A stretch of DNA of 54,593 nt, taken from assembly GCA_021373025.1 (NCBI GenBank), contig JAJFTL010000018.1:1-54593 (forward strand), written 5' to 3'. Positions 1-7,475 of the stretch are shown one piece after another. The position numbers were made by a program, and so were the translations under genes. The notes under the pieces were generated by a model, which saw nothing but the letters and a program-made list of their open reading frames with translations, ran no database searches and had not been told where the DNA came from. Origin of the DNA: a bacterium. GTDB lineage: Bacteria; Caldisericota; Caldisericia; Cryosericales; Cryosericaceae. Numbering within the stretch: position 1 is the stretch's first letter; every line of letters begins with the position of its first letter.

Positions 1-459
1 GTGACACCGACATCCCCCTGCTCTAGCCCCAGGAACCCGGAACTGTCTCTTCCGTCCCCATTGTCAAGATTCCTGGGGTTCGTAGAGCAGAGAATAGCAT
101 TAACTCTTACAACTTCTCAGACCTCATGCCATAGACCTTGGGTGGAAAGTCGCCTACAGCATATAAGAGATGCCTATCGCCCGTCTCCCATTGCTGTACA
201 ACTCTGTATTCCTTCTGAGCTGCACGCTCTGTAGCTTTAGGCAGTAGACCTGTTTTCCTGCACTTTCTCCACAGCTAATGGGAAGTGTCTCATGGGCCAC
301 ATAAACCACAAGTAGTCGACATCAATCTTCACTTCACCCCCACCTCCCCGTCAAGATGTCGTTGGAGTTCCCTCAAGTGCCGAAGTCATCTGATAAGGCG
401 CCTCTACTCCTTGGGATATTCTACGACCTATCTTGAAAGCGAAAGCTGGACGATTCCGA
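1..459. other. No supported gene (downstream flank of thiolase operon)
   Basis: I translated the minus strand in several frames and found stops throughout and no recognisable domain. The short plus-strand reading frame from position 1 is proline/serine-rich and has no visible ribosome site. The stretch holds one inverted repeat, listed separately, and is otherwise unexplained. Confidence 0.5.
27..78. repeat. Inverted repeat, possible REP/mobile-element end
   Basis: The arms CCCCAGGAA (27-35) and TTCCTGGGG (70-78) are perfect inverted complements. Between them lie GGAACTGTCTCTTCC and CCGTCCCC. Sequences of this style often flank REP-associated (Y1) transposases or form non-autonomous hairpin repeats. 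No transposase is visible in the window, so this is only a candidate. Confidence 0.4.
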
Positions 460-1635
460 CTACTGGACGTTTTCAACCACGAGAGCTATGCCTTGTCCAC
501 CGCCGATGCATAGTGCAGCAACACCAAGCTTCTTGCCAGTTCGTCGTAACTCATGGAGCAACTTTGTGACAAGCATGGCACCCGATGCTCCGATTGGATG
601 TCCGAGAGCAACTGCTCCTCCGTTCACGTTAAGCTTCTCAGCTGGAATGTCCAGCTCCTTCTGCACCACAATTGCGATAGCCGCAAACGCCTCATTGACT
701 TCGAAGAGATCGATGTCATTCATTGTGAGGTTTGCCCGTTCCAGTGCATTCTTGATCGCGTAGATAGGAGCAATACCAAACATATTTGGGTCAACGGCGG
801 AAACAGCGTAGGAACGCACCTTACCAAATACGTCAAGCCGATACTCGTTTGCCACTTCCCCTGTGGACAGAATCATAGCCGAAGCTCCGGAATTGACCCC
901 GGGAGCGTTGCCCGCAGTAATGGTTCCATCCGCTTTGAACGCAGGCTTGAGAGTACTGAGTTTCTCGACCGTCGTATCTCTTCTGACAGCCTCATCGGTG
1001 TCGAAGATGATATCCTTGCCCACAGTCACTGGAACGATCTGACTTTTGAATCTGCCTTCATCGATTGCAACAGACGCTTTTCTCTGGCTCTCAGCCGAGA
1101 ATTCATCCTGTTCCTGCCTCGTTATGCCATATTTGGGTACCAGGTATTCATCTGTCACCAACCCGGAGTGCTTGTCAGTAAAGGCATCGTTCAGGCCGTC
1201 CGTGAGAAGAGCGTCGTAGATCTTCGCTTCGCCCATCTTGTAGCCGTATCTCCCATTCGAAAGAAGATAGGGGGCCTGATCCATGTTTTCCATGCCGCCT
1301 GCAAGCACCAACTGGGCATATCCTGACTGTATCTCCATGACACCCGAAACAACGGCCTGAAGCCCGGAGCCGCAGACCCTGTTCACGGTCATTGCCGGCA
1401 CCGTCTCCGGTATGCCGCCATAGATGGCCGCTTGACGGGCGGGGTTCATTTTCTCGCCTGCAAGAATGACATTGCCCATAACGACATCGTCAAACTTGGC
1501 AGGGTCAACGCCAGAGGTTTCCAATATGTTCTTGATAATAAGGCCCCCGATCTTTGGCGCTGGTATGTTCTTCAAGCTGCCCCCGAATTTGCCGATGGCA
1601 CTCCTCATTGGTGAACTGATCAACACGTCTGTCAT
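460..1635 (-). CDS. Thiolase family acetyl-CoA C-acyltransferase
   Basis: This 391-residue protein is full length for a biosynthetic or degradative thiolase, which cleaves 3-oxoacyl-CoA with CoA or condenses two acetyl-CoA in the cytoplasm. The acylated cysteine is Cys88 in NRVCGSGLQ. The C-terminal NGGAVALGHPIGASGA holds the catalytic histidine, and CIGGGQGIA holds the second cysteine. The start is the ATG at 1635, preceded by GGGGGAG; the frame extends 24 codons further upstream but overlaps the preceding gene without need. It is last in the operon, 10 bases after the CoA-transferase. Together they suggest acetoacetyl-CoA or another 3-oxoacyl-CoA as an intermediate. The exact substrate cannot be read from sequence. 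Confidence 0.93.
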   Translation of the reverse strand: MTDVLISSPMRSAIGKFGGSLKNIPAPKIGGLIIKNILETSGVDPAKFDDVVMGNVILAGEKMNPARQAAIYGGIPETVPAMTVNRVCGSGLQAVVSGVMEIQSGYAQLVLAGGMENMDQAPYLLSNGRYGYKMGEAKIYDALLTDGLNDAFTDKHSGLVTDEYLVPKYGITRQEQDEFSAESQRKASVAIDEGRFKSQIVPVTVGKDIIFDTDEAVRRDTTVEKLSTLKPAFKADGTITAGNAPGVNSGASAMILSTGEVANEYRLDVFGKVRSYAVSAVDPNMFGIAPIYAIKNALERANLTMNDIDLFEVNEAFAAIAIVVQKELDIPAEKLNVNGGAVALGHPIGASGAMLVTKLLHELRRTGKKLGVAALCIGGGQGIALVVENVQ

Positions 1636-1645
1636 CTGTCTCCCC

Positions 1646-2950
1646 CTATATGAGATTGATTTTCCTTGCTTCTTCCAAGAGCGTTTCCCGGAAATCCGGG
1701 TGGGCAATACTAATCAATGACAGGGCCCTGTCCCGTACGCTGCGGCCCTTGAGGCGAACACTTCCATATTCCGTTATGATGCAATCGGTGTCCTGCCGAG
1801 GAATGGTGACAAAACTGCCCGGCGTCAGCATGGGAACGATTGTGGAGATCGTGCCGTTCTTGGCAGTAGAACGCAGGGCAACAATCCCTATCCCGCCGTT
1901 GGACATCACGGCCCCTCGGTGCATGTCCAATTGACCGCCCGTCCCGGTGTACTGGAGCGGGCCAAAAGACTCTGAGCATACCTGCCCGGCAAGGTCTACC
2001 TGGAGAGCACTGTTGATGCTCACCATCTTGTCGTTCTGCGCTACCACATACGGATCGTTCACGACCGAACCCCGATGAAGCTCTACGGCAAGGTTATCCT
2101 GCACAAAGTCATACAGCTTCTGCGTGCCCATGATGAAGGCTCCGACCGTCTTGCCTTTCCAAAGCGTCTTCTTGCTGTTATTGATGACGCCCCCTTCGAT
2201 GAGGTCCACCATCCCTTCCGTAATCATTTCGGAGTGAACCCCGATGTCCTTCTTGTTAGCCAGGAACTTCGCAATGGCATTGGGAATACCGCCGATACCC
2301 AGTTGAATTGTAGAACCGTCCTCAATGAGTTCCGCAACGTGGTCGCCGATCATGCGCTCAATGTCTGTTGGTTCAATAGGTGGAAATTCAAGCAGCGGAG
2401 CATTGTTCTCGACAACAACATCGACATCCTTGATATGGACTGCTGTGTCCCCATATGTTCTGGGAAGATTCTCATTGATCTCGAGAATAACAAGGTCCGC
2501 ATTTTCGATCATCTCGCGCTCGTAGACCAAGTTGAGAGAAAGGGACATGTAACCCCTGCTGTCCGGCGGCGTTGCGCTTCCTATGAACACATTGATGTGC
2601 TCGGCTTTCAGCTTCTCTGTCCCTGCGCTGTGCAGGTTGTTGGGGATGAACGTCGTAAGCCCTTTCTTGTAGAGGTCTTTTTCAGGACCTCCAAAGTACC
2701 AGTCCTCCAGAACGAATGGCGTGTCTTCTCCCTCCTTGCCGACATAGTGCAGAAACTCGTAGTCCTTCAGGAGCAGACAGGCGATGATCTTGACATTTCT
2801 GACTCTGTCCTTAATGGTGTGAAGAGTCGACAGAAGCCCCGGTGGCTGAGCCGCCGCCATCGCCACTACGACCTTGTCATTTGAATGTATCTTTCCTACT
2901 GCCTCCTCCAGTGAAACCAGCTTCCTCTTGTATTCATCGCTATAATTCAT
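1646..2950 (-). CDS. Acetyl-CoA hydrolase/transferase family CoA-transferase
   Basis: The 434-residue protein belongs to the family of 4-hydroxybutyrate CoA-transferase and succinyl/acetate CoA-transferases, which move CoA from acetyl- or another acyl-CoA to an organic acid. The probable catalytic glutamate is Glu241 in GVHSEM. Other family segments are QLGIGGIPNA (about 216-225), NSALQVDLAGQV and the glycine-rich YTGTGGQLD. Its ATG overlaps the TGA of the upstream regulator in an ATGA arrangement, so the two are translationally coupled. With the following thiolase it would activate an acid and cleave the 3-oxoacyl-CoA. The acceptor acid is unknown; 4-hydroxybutyrate is only one possibility. 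Confidence 0.9.
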   Translation of the reverse strand: MNYSDEYKRKLVSLEEAVGKIHSNDKVVVAMAAAQPPGLLSTLHTIKDRVRNVKIIACLLLKDYEFLHYVGKEGEDTPFVLEDWYFGGPEKDLYKKGLTTFIPNNLHSAGTEKLKAEHINVFIGSATPPDSRGYMSLSLNLVYEREMIENADLVILEINENLPRTYGDTAVHIKDVDVVVENNAPLLEFPPIEPTDIERMIGDHVAELIEDGSTIQLGIGGIPNAIAKFLANKKDIGVHSEMITEGMVDLIEGGVINNSKKTLWKGKTVGAFIMGTQKLYDFVQDNLAVELHRGSVVNDPYVVAQNDKMVSINSALQVDLAGQVCSESFGPLQYTGTGGQLDMHRGAVMSNGGIGIVALRSTAKNGTISTIVPMLTPGSFVTIPRQDTDCIITEYGSVRLKGRSVRDRALSLISIAHPDFRETLLEEARKINLI

Positions 2951-4167
2951 GTATTCTCCTTGAGGATTCCATTGACGCCATGCATAGCGTACTCAAGCAT
3001 GGAAAGGATCGAGCGGTCATCTCGTGACCGTTCTTTTTCGATAACGTACCATCTGATACCTACGGTGTGGCCGACGCCCATGAGAGCATACGATAGAAGC
3101 AGAGGGTCGATATCAATGACTTCTCCCTTTTGCATGGCGACTTCCAATCCTTTTTGATAGGATTCGGCAATTCTCCTGTAGTACCAGATACCGATAGACT
3201 TGTCGACGAACTCCGCTTCCCTGACGATTCTATAATCTTCGCCTCTATCTTCAAAGACGTTGAAGAACGCTTGGAATCCTGCATTTTCGACAGCCCTTCT
3301 GTCGGTGTATGGCTTGATGTATTCTGACGAACACGCTCTCAGAAGGTGGTTAACATGCCTGACAAGCTCCGCAAGGATCTCCTTCTTGCTGTGAAAATAC
3401 AGGTAAATGGTGCCCAGGCCGACATCCGACGCTGTAGCAATGTCCGTTGTATGCGTTTTGTGGTACCCGTTCCTTCCAAAGAGATGCTCCGCTGTTTTCA
3501 TGATGGTTCTCTTTGTTATCTCTCCCTGGGAAGTAGCGGTTTGCTGCGGCTCGCTGCACCTTCTTCTTGGAAGCAGATATGGGACAAAGTCTCCACGCGC
3601 GTCGATTCCATGCAGGATGAAAGGGACGATTTCTTCGGGCGCCGCTCCCGTCCCATCCCCCCATATCAGAGCCTGTATGACAACCAGGTAGATACTCCCC
3701 ACGATTGCGTAGGCGACCGTCTCGGTATCGATAGCATCTCGAGCCCTCGTATCAAGACAGGACTTAATGGCCCCCGTGAGCTCACGGTAGTACTCTTTAG
3801 CAAGTCCCAAATTGACAAATTCCACCTGCCTGAAGGTGTCGTACAATGCAACGTTTTCTCGTATGGTTGAGATATATGTCTTGACAATGTTGGTGATGTT
3901 GGCAGAGACATCGAGGCGATTATCGACAGCGCCTCTGATGCGCTGGATCATCAACTTCTTGAACGTTGTTGCAAGTTCGTTGTAGATTGCTTCTTTGTTG
4001 GCAAAGTACTTGTAGATGCTGGACGGCGTCATCCCGATCCTGGAGGCGATCATAACGATCGAGCCGTCTTGAAAGCCCTCCTCTCGAAAGACCTCTACTG
4101 CCTTTTCAAGAACGAGCTGTTTTGTCCTTTGACCCTTGCTCACCTTGGTCGTTTCAACTGCTTTCAT
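2947..4167 (-). CDS. Regulator with two tandem TetR modules
   Basis: This 406-residue protein is twice the usual TetR length and has two complete modules. The first DNA-binding helix-turn-helix is at about 14-62 (GMTPSSIYKYFANKEAI) and the second at about 217-265 (DVGLGTIYLYFHSKKEI). Each is followed by a helical ligand domain. The ligand domains share a signature, FRQVEFVNLGLAKEYYREL versus VREAEFVDKSIGIWYYRRI, which indicates internal duplication. The ATG at 4167 has AAGGGGAAG before it and is preferred over the ATG at 4203; either way it overlaps the end of livM. Located inside the operon, it probably represses that operon in response to substrate or its CoA ester. Confidence 0.88.
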   Translation of the reverse strand: MKAVETTKVSKGQRTKQLVLEKAVEVFREEGFQDGSIVMIASRIGMTPSSIYKYFANKEAIYNELATTFKKLMIQRIRGAVDNRLDVSANITNIVKTYISTIRENVALYDTFRQVEFVNLGLAKEYYRELTGAIKSCLDTRARDAIDTETVAYAIVGSIYLVVIQALIWGDGTGAAPEEIVPFILHGIDARGDFVPYLLPRRRCSEPQQTATSQGEITKRTIMKTAEHLFGRNGYHKTHTTDIATASDVGLGTIYLYFHSKKEILAELVRHVNHLLRACSSEYIKPYTDRRAVENAGFQAFFNVFEDRGEDYRIVREAEFVDKSIGIWYYRRIAESYQKGLEVAMQKGEVIDIDPLLLSYALMGVGHTVGIRWYVIEKERSRDDRSILSMLEYAMHGVNGILKENT

Positions 4168-5101
4168 TCTTCCCCTTGAACCTGCCCGCGATTCTGAAAC
4201 CAATTTCAGACAGGCCTCTTGGAAGGAACAGGACCACCAGAAGCAGGATCACTCCAAAAAGCACGCCTGTCAGCATTTCGAGGCCGGAGCCCATGAGATT
4301 CCGTACAAATACCCAGAGGAATGAGCCCAGCACGACACCCCATACCGTCCCCATACCCCCAATGATCGTGATCGCCAGTAGATTGATGGATAGGTCCAGA
4401 CCGAAGTTTGTTGTATTGAGGTAACTCACCGAGTGTCCATAAAGAACGCCGGCAAGTCCTGCAAATGCCGACGCAAGAATAAACGCCAGGAGCTTATAGT
4501 TCGACGTGTTGATGCCAACTGCCTGAGCACCCGTCTCCGAATCTCTCATTGCCTGGAGCGCTATACCACTCTTGCTTCGAATGAAGTTTCTGGTAACCAC
4601 GATGGCAAGCAACAGTCCGGCCAGGATCAGGTAGAACTGTGAGAGGGAGCTTCCAAACGTGAAACCGAACAACCGTGGGGCCGGGATATTTCTCAGGCCG
4701 TAATCGCCTCCCGTGATAGCGATCCTTTTGATAATGTCGGTGACGACAGTCCCCATGGCCAGCGTTGCTATAGCAAGATAGAAGCCTTTAAGCCGTAAAG
4801 CAGGAAACCCAATGATGAGGCCGAAGAGGCAGGAAAGTCCGACTCCTGCGATGAGAGCAACAATAAATGGAACGTGAAGCACCATTACCAGGACCGCAGA
4901 CGTATAGCCGCCTATGGCCATAAACGCAGCATGTCCCAGGGATATCTGCCCTCCGATGCCCATCAGTAGGTTCAGCCCCTGCGCTGAAATAGCATAGATC
5001 ATGGAGAGATTCAGATAGTAGACAAGAGATGGCTTTTGCCTGAAAATCACAGGAATGAGGAGTGCGAGGACGAGGAGCAGTATCGGTGTGAACTTTTTCA
5101 T
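4154..5101 (-). CDS. livM: Branched-chain amino acid-type ABC transporter permease LivM
   Basis: A 315-residue polytopic membrane protein with about nine hydrophobic segments. It carries the LivM permease loop ending in ASAFAGLAGVLYG (about 215-240), where the ATPases dock. It starts directly after the LivH stop codon and its end overlaps the TetR gene. With LivH it forms the membrane channel of a HAAT-family importer. Liv-type systems also import aromatic and dicarboxylic acids, amides and urea. The CoA-transferase/thiolase context here argues for an organic acid rather than a branched-chain amino acid, but this is inference. Confidence 0.92.
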   Translation of the reverse strand: MKKFTPILLLVLALLIPVIFRQKPSLVYYLNLSMIYAISAQGLNLLMGIGGQISLGHAAFMAIGGYTSAVLVMVLHVPFIVALIAGVGLSCLFGLIIGFPALRLKGFYLAIATLAMGTVVTDIIKRIAITGGDYGLRNIPAPRLFGFTFGSSLSQFYLILAGLLLAIVVTRNFIRSKSGIALQAMRDSETGAQAVGINTSNYKLLAFILASAFAGLAGVLYGHSVSYLNTTNFGLDLSINLLAITIIGGMGTVWGVVLGSFLWVFVRNLMGSGLEMLTGVLFGVILLLVVLFLPRGLSEIGFRIAGRFKGKNESS

Positions 5102-5965
5102 CTATGCTCTCCTTGCCGCTCTCTTTCCGAAAATTCCTTCTGGTAACACGAGAAGCACGGCGACCACAAGAATCAGGGAAAAACTATCTTTGATCTGAGG
5201 GATGTAGTAGGCGACAAAGTTTTCAAGCACGCCCAGGAGCAGTCCTCCTACAACGGCCCCTACCACCGAGTTCATTCCTCCCAGGACAGCGGCGATAAAC
5301 GCTTTCAACTGAATAACGATCATGAAACTAGGTTCCAGCGAGAGCTTTGGCGCAACCATGATGCCTGCAAGGCCTGCGAGCCCAAAACTGGCTGCCCAAA
5401 TGAAAATATAGATGTTCTTGATCGGAATGCCGAGTAACCTGGCGGCATATTCGTCTTCTGCAAGACTCCTCGAAGCAATGCCGATCTTCGTCCTGTAGAG
5501 AACGATAAATAGGATCAAGACAACGACCCCTGCTATTGCAAGCGAAACAAGATCCTGCCGGTCAAGGATGATTCCCAGAAACTGGAGAGGTGCTCCCTGC
5601 ACCAAAGGTGGAAACAACAGTGGTGTCGTTCCAAAGAAGTACCCGGCCAGCCCCTCGAGGATCATGGTCAGTGCAAGAGTCACGATGAGCATTCCAAGAT
5701 GTGAGGTCGTCTTTCTCACTTTCGACATCAGCCCGCGTTCCAAGAGTGCGCCAAGAAGAAGTCCAATGAGGACGACTGCGATGATGGCAATCGGGTAGGA
5801 AACGTGTCTCATAAGCAGCGCAAACGCAATGAAGGCGAGGAACATTCCCATATCTCCCTGGGCGAAGTTCATAACATTCGTCGTAGAGAGGACGAGAACG
5901 ATACCCATGGCTGTAAGGCTGTAGATCGAACCGGTTGCAAGACCCCTAAATATGAGAGTCCACAT
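5102..5965 (-). CDS. livH: Branched-chain amino acid-type ABC transporter permease LivH
   Basis: This 287-residue membrane protein has about eight hydrophobic spans and typical LivH segments: GLATGSIYSLTAMGIVL at the N-terminus, NFAQGDMGM (about 34-42), and the docking loop ending in AASFGLAGLAGIM. It partners LivM. The start codon overlaps the end of livF by about 20 bases, so it is probably coupled to it. Length and motif order are normal for the family; the substrate is not encoded here. Confidence 0.92.
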   Translation of the reverse strand: MWTLIFRGLATGSIYSLTAMGIVLVLSTTNVMNFAQGDMGMFLAFIAFALLMRHVSYPIAIIAVVLIGLLLGALLERGLMSKVRKTTSHLGMLIVTLALTMILEGLAGYFFGTTPLLFPPLVQGAPLQFLGIILDRQDLVSLAIAGVVVLILFIVLYRTKIGIASRSLAEDEYAARLLGIPIKNIYIFIWAASFGLAGLAGIMVAPKLSLEPSFMIVIQLKAFIAAVLGGMNSVVGAVVGGLLLGVLENFVAYYIPQIKDSFSLILVVAVLLVLPEGIFGKRAARRA

Positions 5966-6671
5966 TTTTCCCTCCCAGGTAAAGCTTCTGAACTTCTGGG
6001 TTTTCTCTGAGCTCCTCGGACCTTCCTGACAGTTCTATGGTTCCGTTGACCAGAACATATCCTCTATCCGAAATCTCCAGTGCCTTCCGCGCATTCTGTT
6101 CAACGAGGAGAACCCCAAATGCATGCTCTTTTGCCAGTTTCCGAACAATGGAAAAGATCTCGGACGTAACGATTGGAGCCAGTCCAAGGGAAGGCTCGTC
6201 AAGCAAAAGCATTTTGGGATTGCCCATAAGGCCCCTTCCCAGTGCCAACATCTGTTGTTCGCCACCGGACAGCATCCCGGCCTTCTGATGCAACCGCTGT
6301 CGTAAGACAGGAAAAGTGTTCAGCACAAACATCATGTTCTCATTGTTTTGAGCGGCACTGCCGAAATAGCCACCGAGGATCAGATTGTCCTGGACGGTGA
6401 GGTTTGGAAAGATGTGACGGCCTTCTGGCACATGAACGACTCCACGCTTCACGACATTGGACGTCTCCATGCTGTTGATCACCACCCCGTCAACGGTGAT
6501 CACACCAGTTGTCGGCTTGAGAATGCCGGATATCGTCTTCAACAAGGTCGTTTTTCCTGCCCCATTCGACCCGAGAATGGAGACGATTTCCGAAGTTTCC
6601 ACTTCTATCGAAATGCCGTGGAGAGCCTCGATAATGCCGTAGCTGACATGGAGCTCCTCTATCTTCAGCAT
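5946..6671 (-). CDS. livF: ABC transporter ATPase LivF
   Basis: A 241-residue nucleotide-binding subunit. Visible motifs are Walker A GSNGAGKTT (about 34-42), the LivF-type VVHVPEGRHIFPNLTV stretch near the Q-loop, signature LSGGEQQ, Walker B MLLLDEP and the switch histidine region LLVEQNA (with Glu-Gln in place of the usual His region, as normal for LivF). TGATG overlap with livG shows coupled translation. It pairs with LivG to energise the LivHM permease on the cytoplasmic face. Confidence 0.94.
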   Translation of the reverse strand: MLKIEELHVSYGIIEALHGISIEVETSEIVSILGSNGAGKTTLLKTISGILKPTTGVITVDGVVINSMETSNVVKRGVVHVPEGRHIFPNLTVQDNLILGGYFGSAAQNNENMMFVLNTFPVLRQRLHQKAGMLSGGEQQMLALGRGLMGNPKMLLLDEPSLGLAPIVTSEIFSIVRKLAKEHAFGVLLVEQNARKALEISDRGYVLVNGTIELSGRSEELRENPEVQKLYLGGKNVDSHI

Positions 6672-7417
6672 CAGTTCACTCCCAAGTACGCTTCGATGAC
6701 GTCCGGGTTCTCTGATATCTCCTGCGGAGTTCCCTCAGCAATCCTGTTACCAAAGTTCATCACGGTAATCTTATCCGAGATGTCCATGACAACTCCCATG
6801 TCGTGTTCTACGAGGAGAATAGTGACGCCCCCTTGCTTCACCTTGAGCAGTATCTCCTTGAACTGCTCCTTTTCTCCAGCATTCAAGCCTGCAGCGGGCT
6901 CGTCAAGAAGAACGAGTTTCGAGTCATTGACAAGCGCCCGAGCAAGTTCTACAAGCTTCTGCGTGCCATATGGAAGAAACGCTGGATACGCATTGAGCAA
7001 TTGGCTCAGGCCGACCAGTTCAGCGACACGCGCAACCCTCTGTTTGACCTCTTTTCGTGAATAGACGTTAACTCCAGCGATGTCGCTGAGAATGCTGCTC
7101 TTTATTGCCGTATGAAGACCCAGTGCGATATTGTATTCGACCGTCATGGAATAGAACAGGCTCAGGTTTTGAAAGGTTCTCGTCATACGCATCTCCGAAA
7201 GCCTGTACGTGGGAACTCCCCGCAGACTCTTACCACTAAACAAGATGTCACCGGTGTAGGGAACCAGGTTATAGATCGCGTTGAAGACAGTCGTCTTGCC
7301 TGCTCCATTGGGCCCTATCAGTGAGTGAATTGTGCCTTCTGAGACTGAGGTATTCAGTTTGTTGACGGCAACGAGGTTCCCAAAACGCACAGTTAGATTC
7401 TGTAGTTCAAGCATCAT
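6671..7417 (-). CDS. livG: ABC transporter ATPase LivG
   Basis: A 248-residue ATPase with Walker A GPNGAGKTT (about 33-41), the LivG-type degenerate signature LPYGTQKLVELARAL in place of LSGGQ, Walker B LVLLDEPAAGLN and switch region LLVEHDM. The NxFNAIYNLVP stretch after Walker A and the ENPDVIEAYLG C-terminus are typical of LivG. The start is the ATG at 7417, after a GGAGAGGGG ribosome site. It lies 58 bases after the binding-protein gene, and that gap holds a strong hairpin. Confidence 0.94.
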   Translation of the reverse strand: MMLELQNLTVRFGNLVAVNKLNTSVSEGTIHSLIGPNGAGKTTVFNAIYNLVPYTGDILFSGKSLRGVPTYRLSEMRMTRTFQNLSLFYSMTVEYNIALGLHTAIKSSILSDIAGVNVYSRKEVKQRVARVAELVGLSQLLNAYPAFLPYGTQKLVELARALVNDSKLVLLDEPAAGLNAGEKEQFKEILLKVKQGGVTILLVEHDMGVVMDISDKITVMNFGNRIAEGTPQEISENPDVIEAYLGVN

Positions 7418-7436
7418 TCACCCCTCTCCTGTCAAG

Positions 7437-7461
7437 ACGGGAGGGGCGCTGCCCCTCCCGT
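7437..7461 (-). promoter_or_regulatory. Intercistronic hairpin between binding-protein gene and livG
   Basis: ACGGGAGGGGC (7437-7447), a three-base loop and GCCCCTCCCGT (7451-7461) form a perfect 11-bp GC-rich stem. No T-run follows on the minus strand, so a full rho-independent terminator is unlikely. Such hairpins after periplasmic binding-protein genes commonly protect the upstream transcript and lower expression of the downstream ATPases and permeases. Confidence 0.75.
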
Positions 7462-7475
7462 GGACTCACAACGAG

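Noticed and set aside
1-234. 77-codon plus-strand frame at the window start
   Set aside because: No ribosome site or family signal, Pro/Ser-rich composition, and it contains the inverted repeat.
553-1326. 257-codon plus-strand frame
   Set aside because: Lies fully antisense to the thiolase, whose catalytic motifs are intact.
2075-2884. 269-codon plus-strand frame
   Set aside because: Antisense shadow of the CoA-transferase; no recognisable domain.
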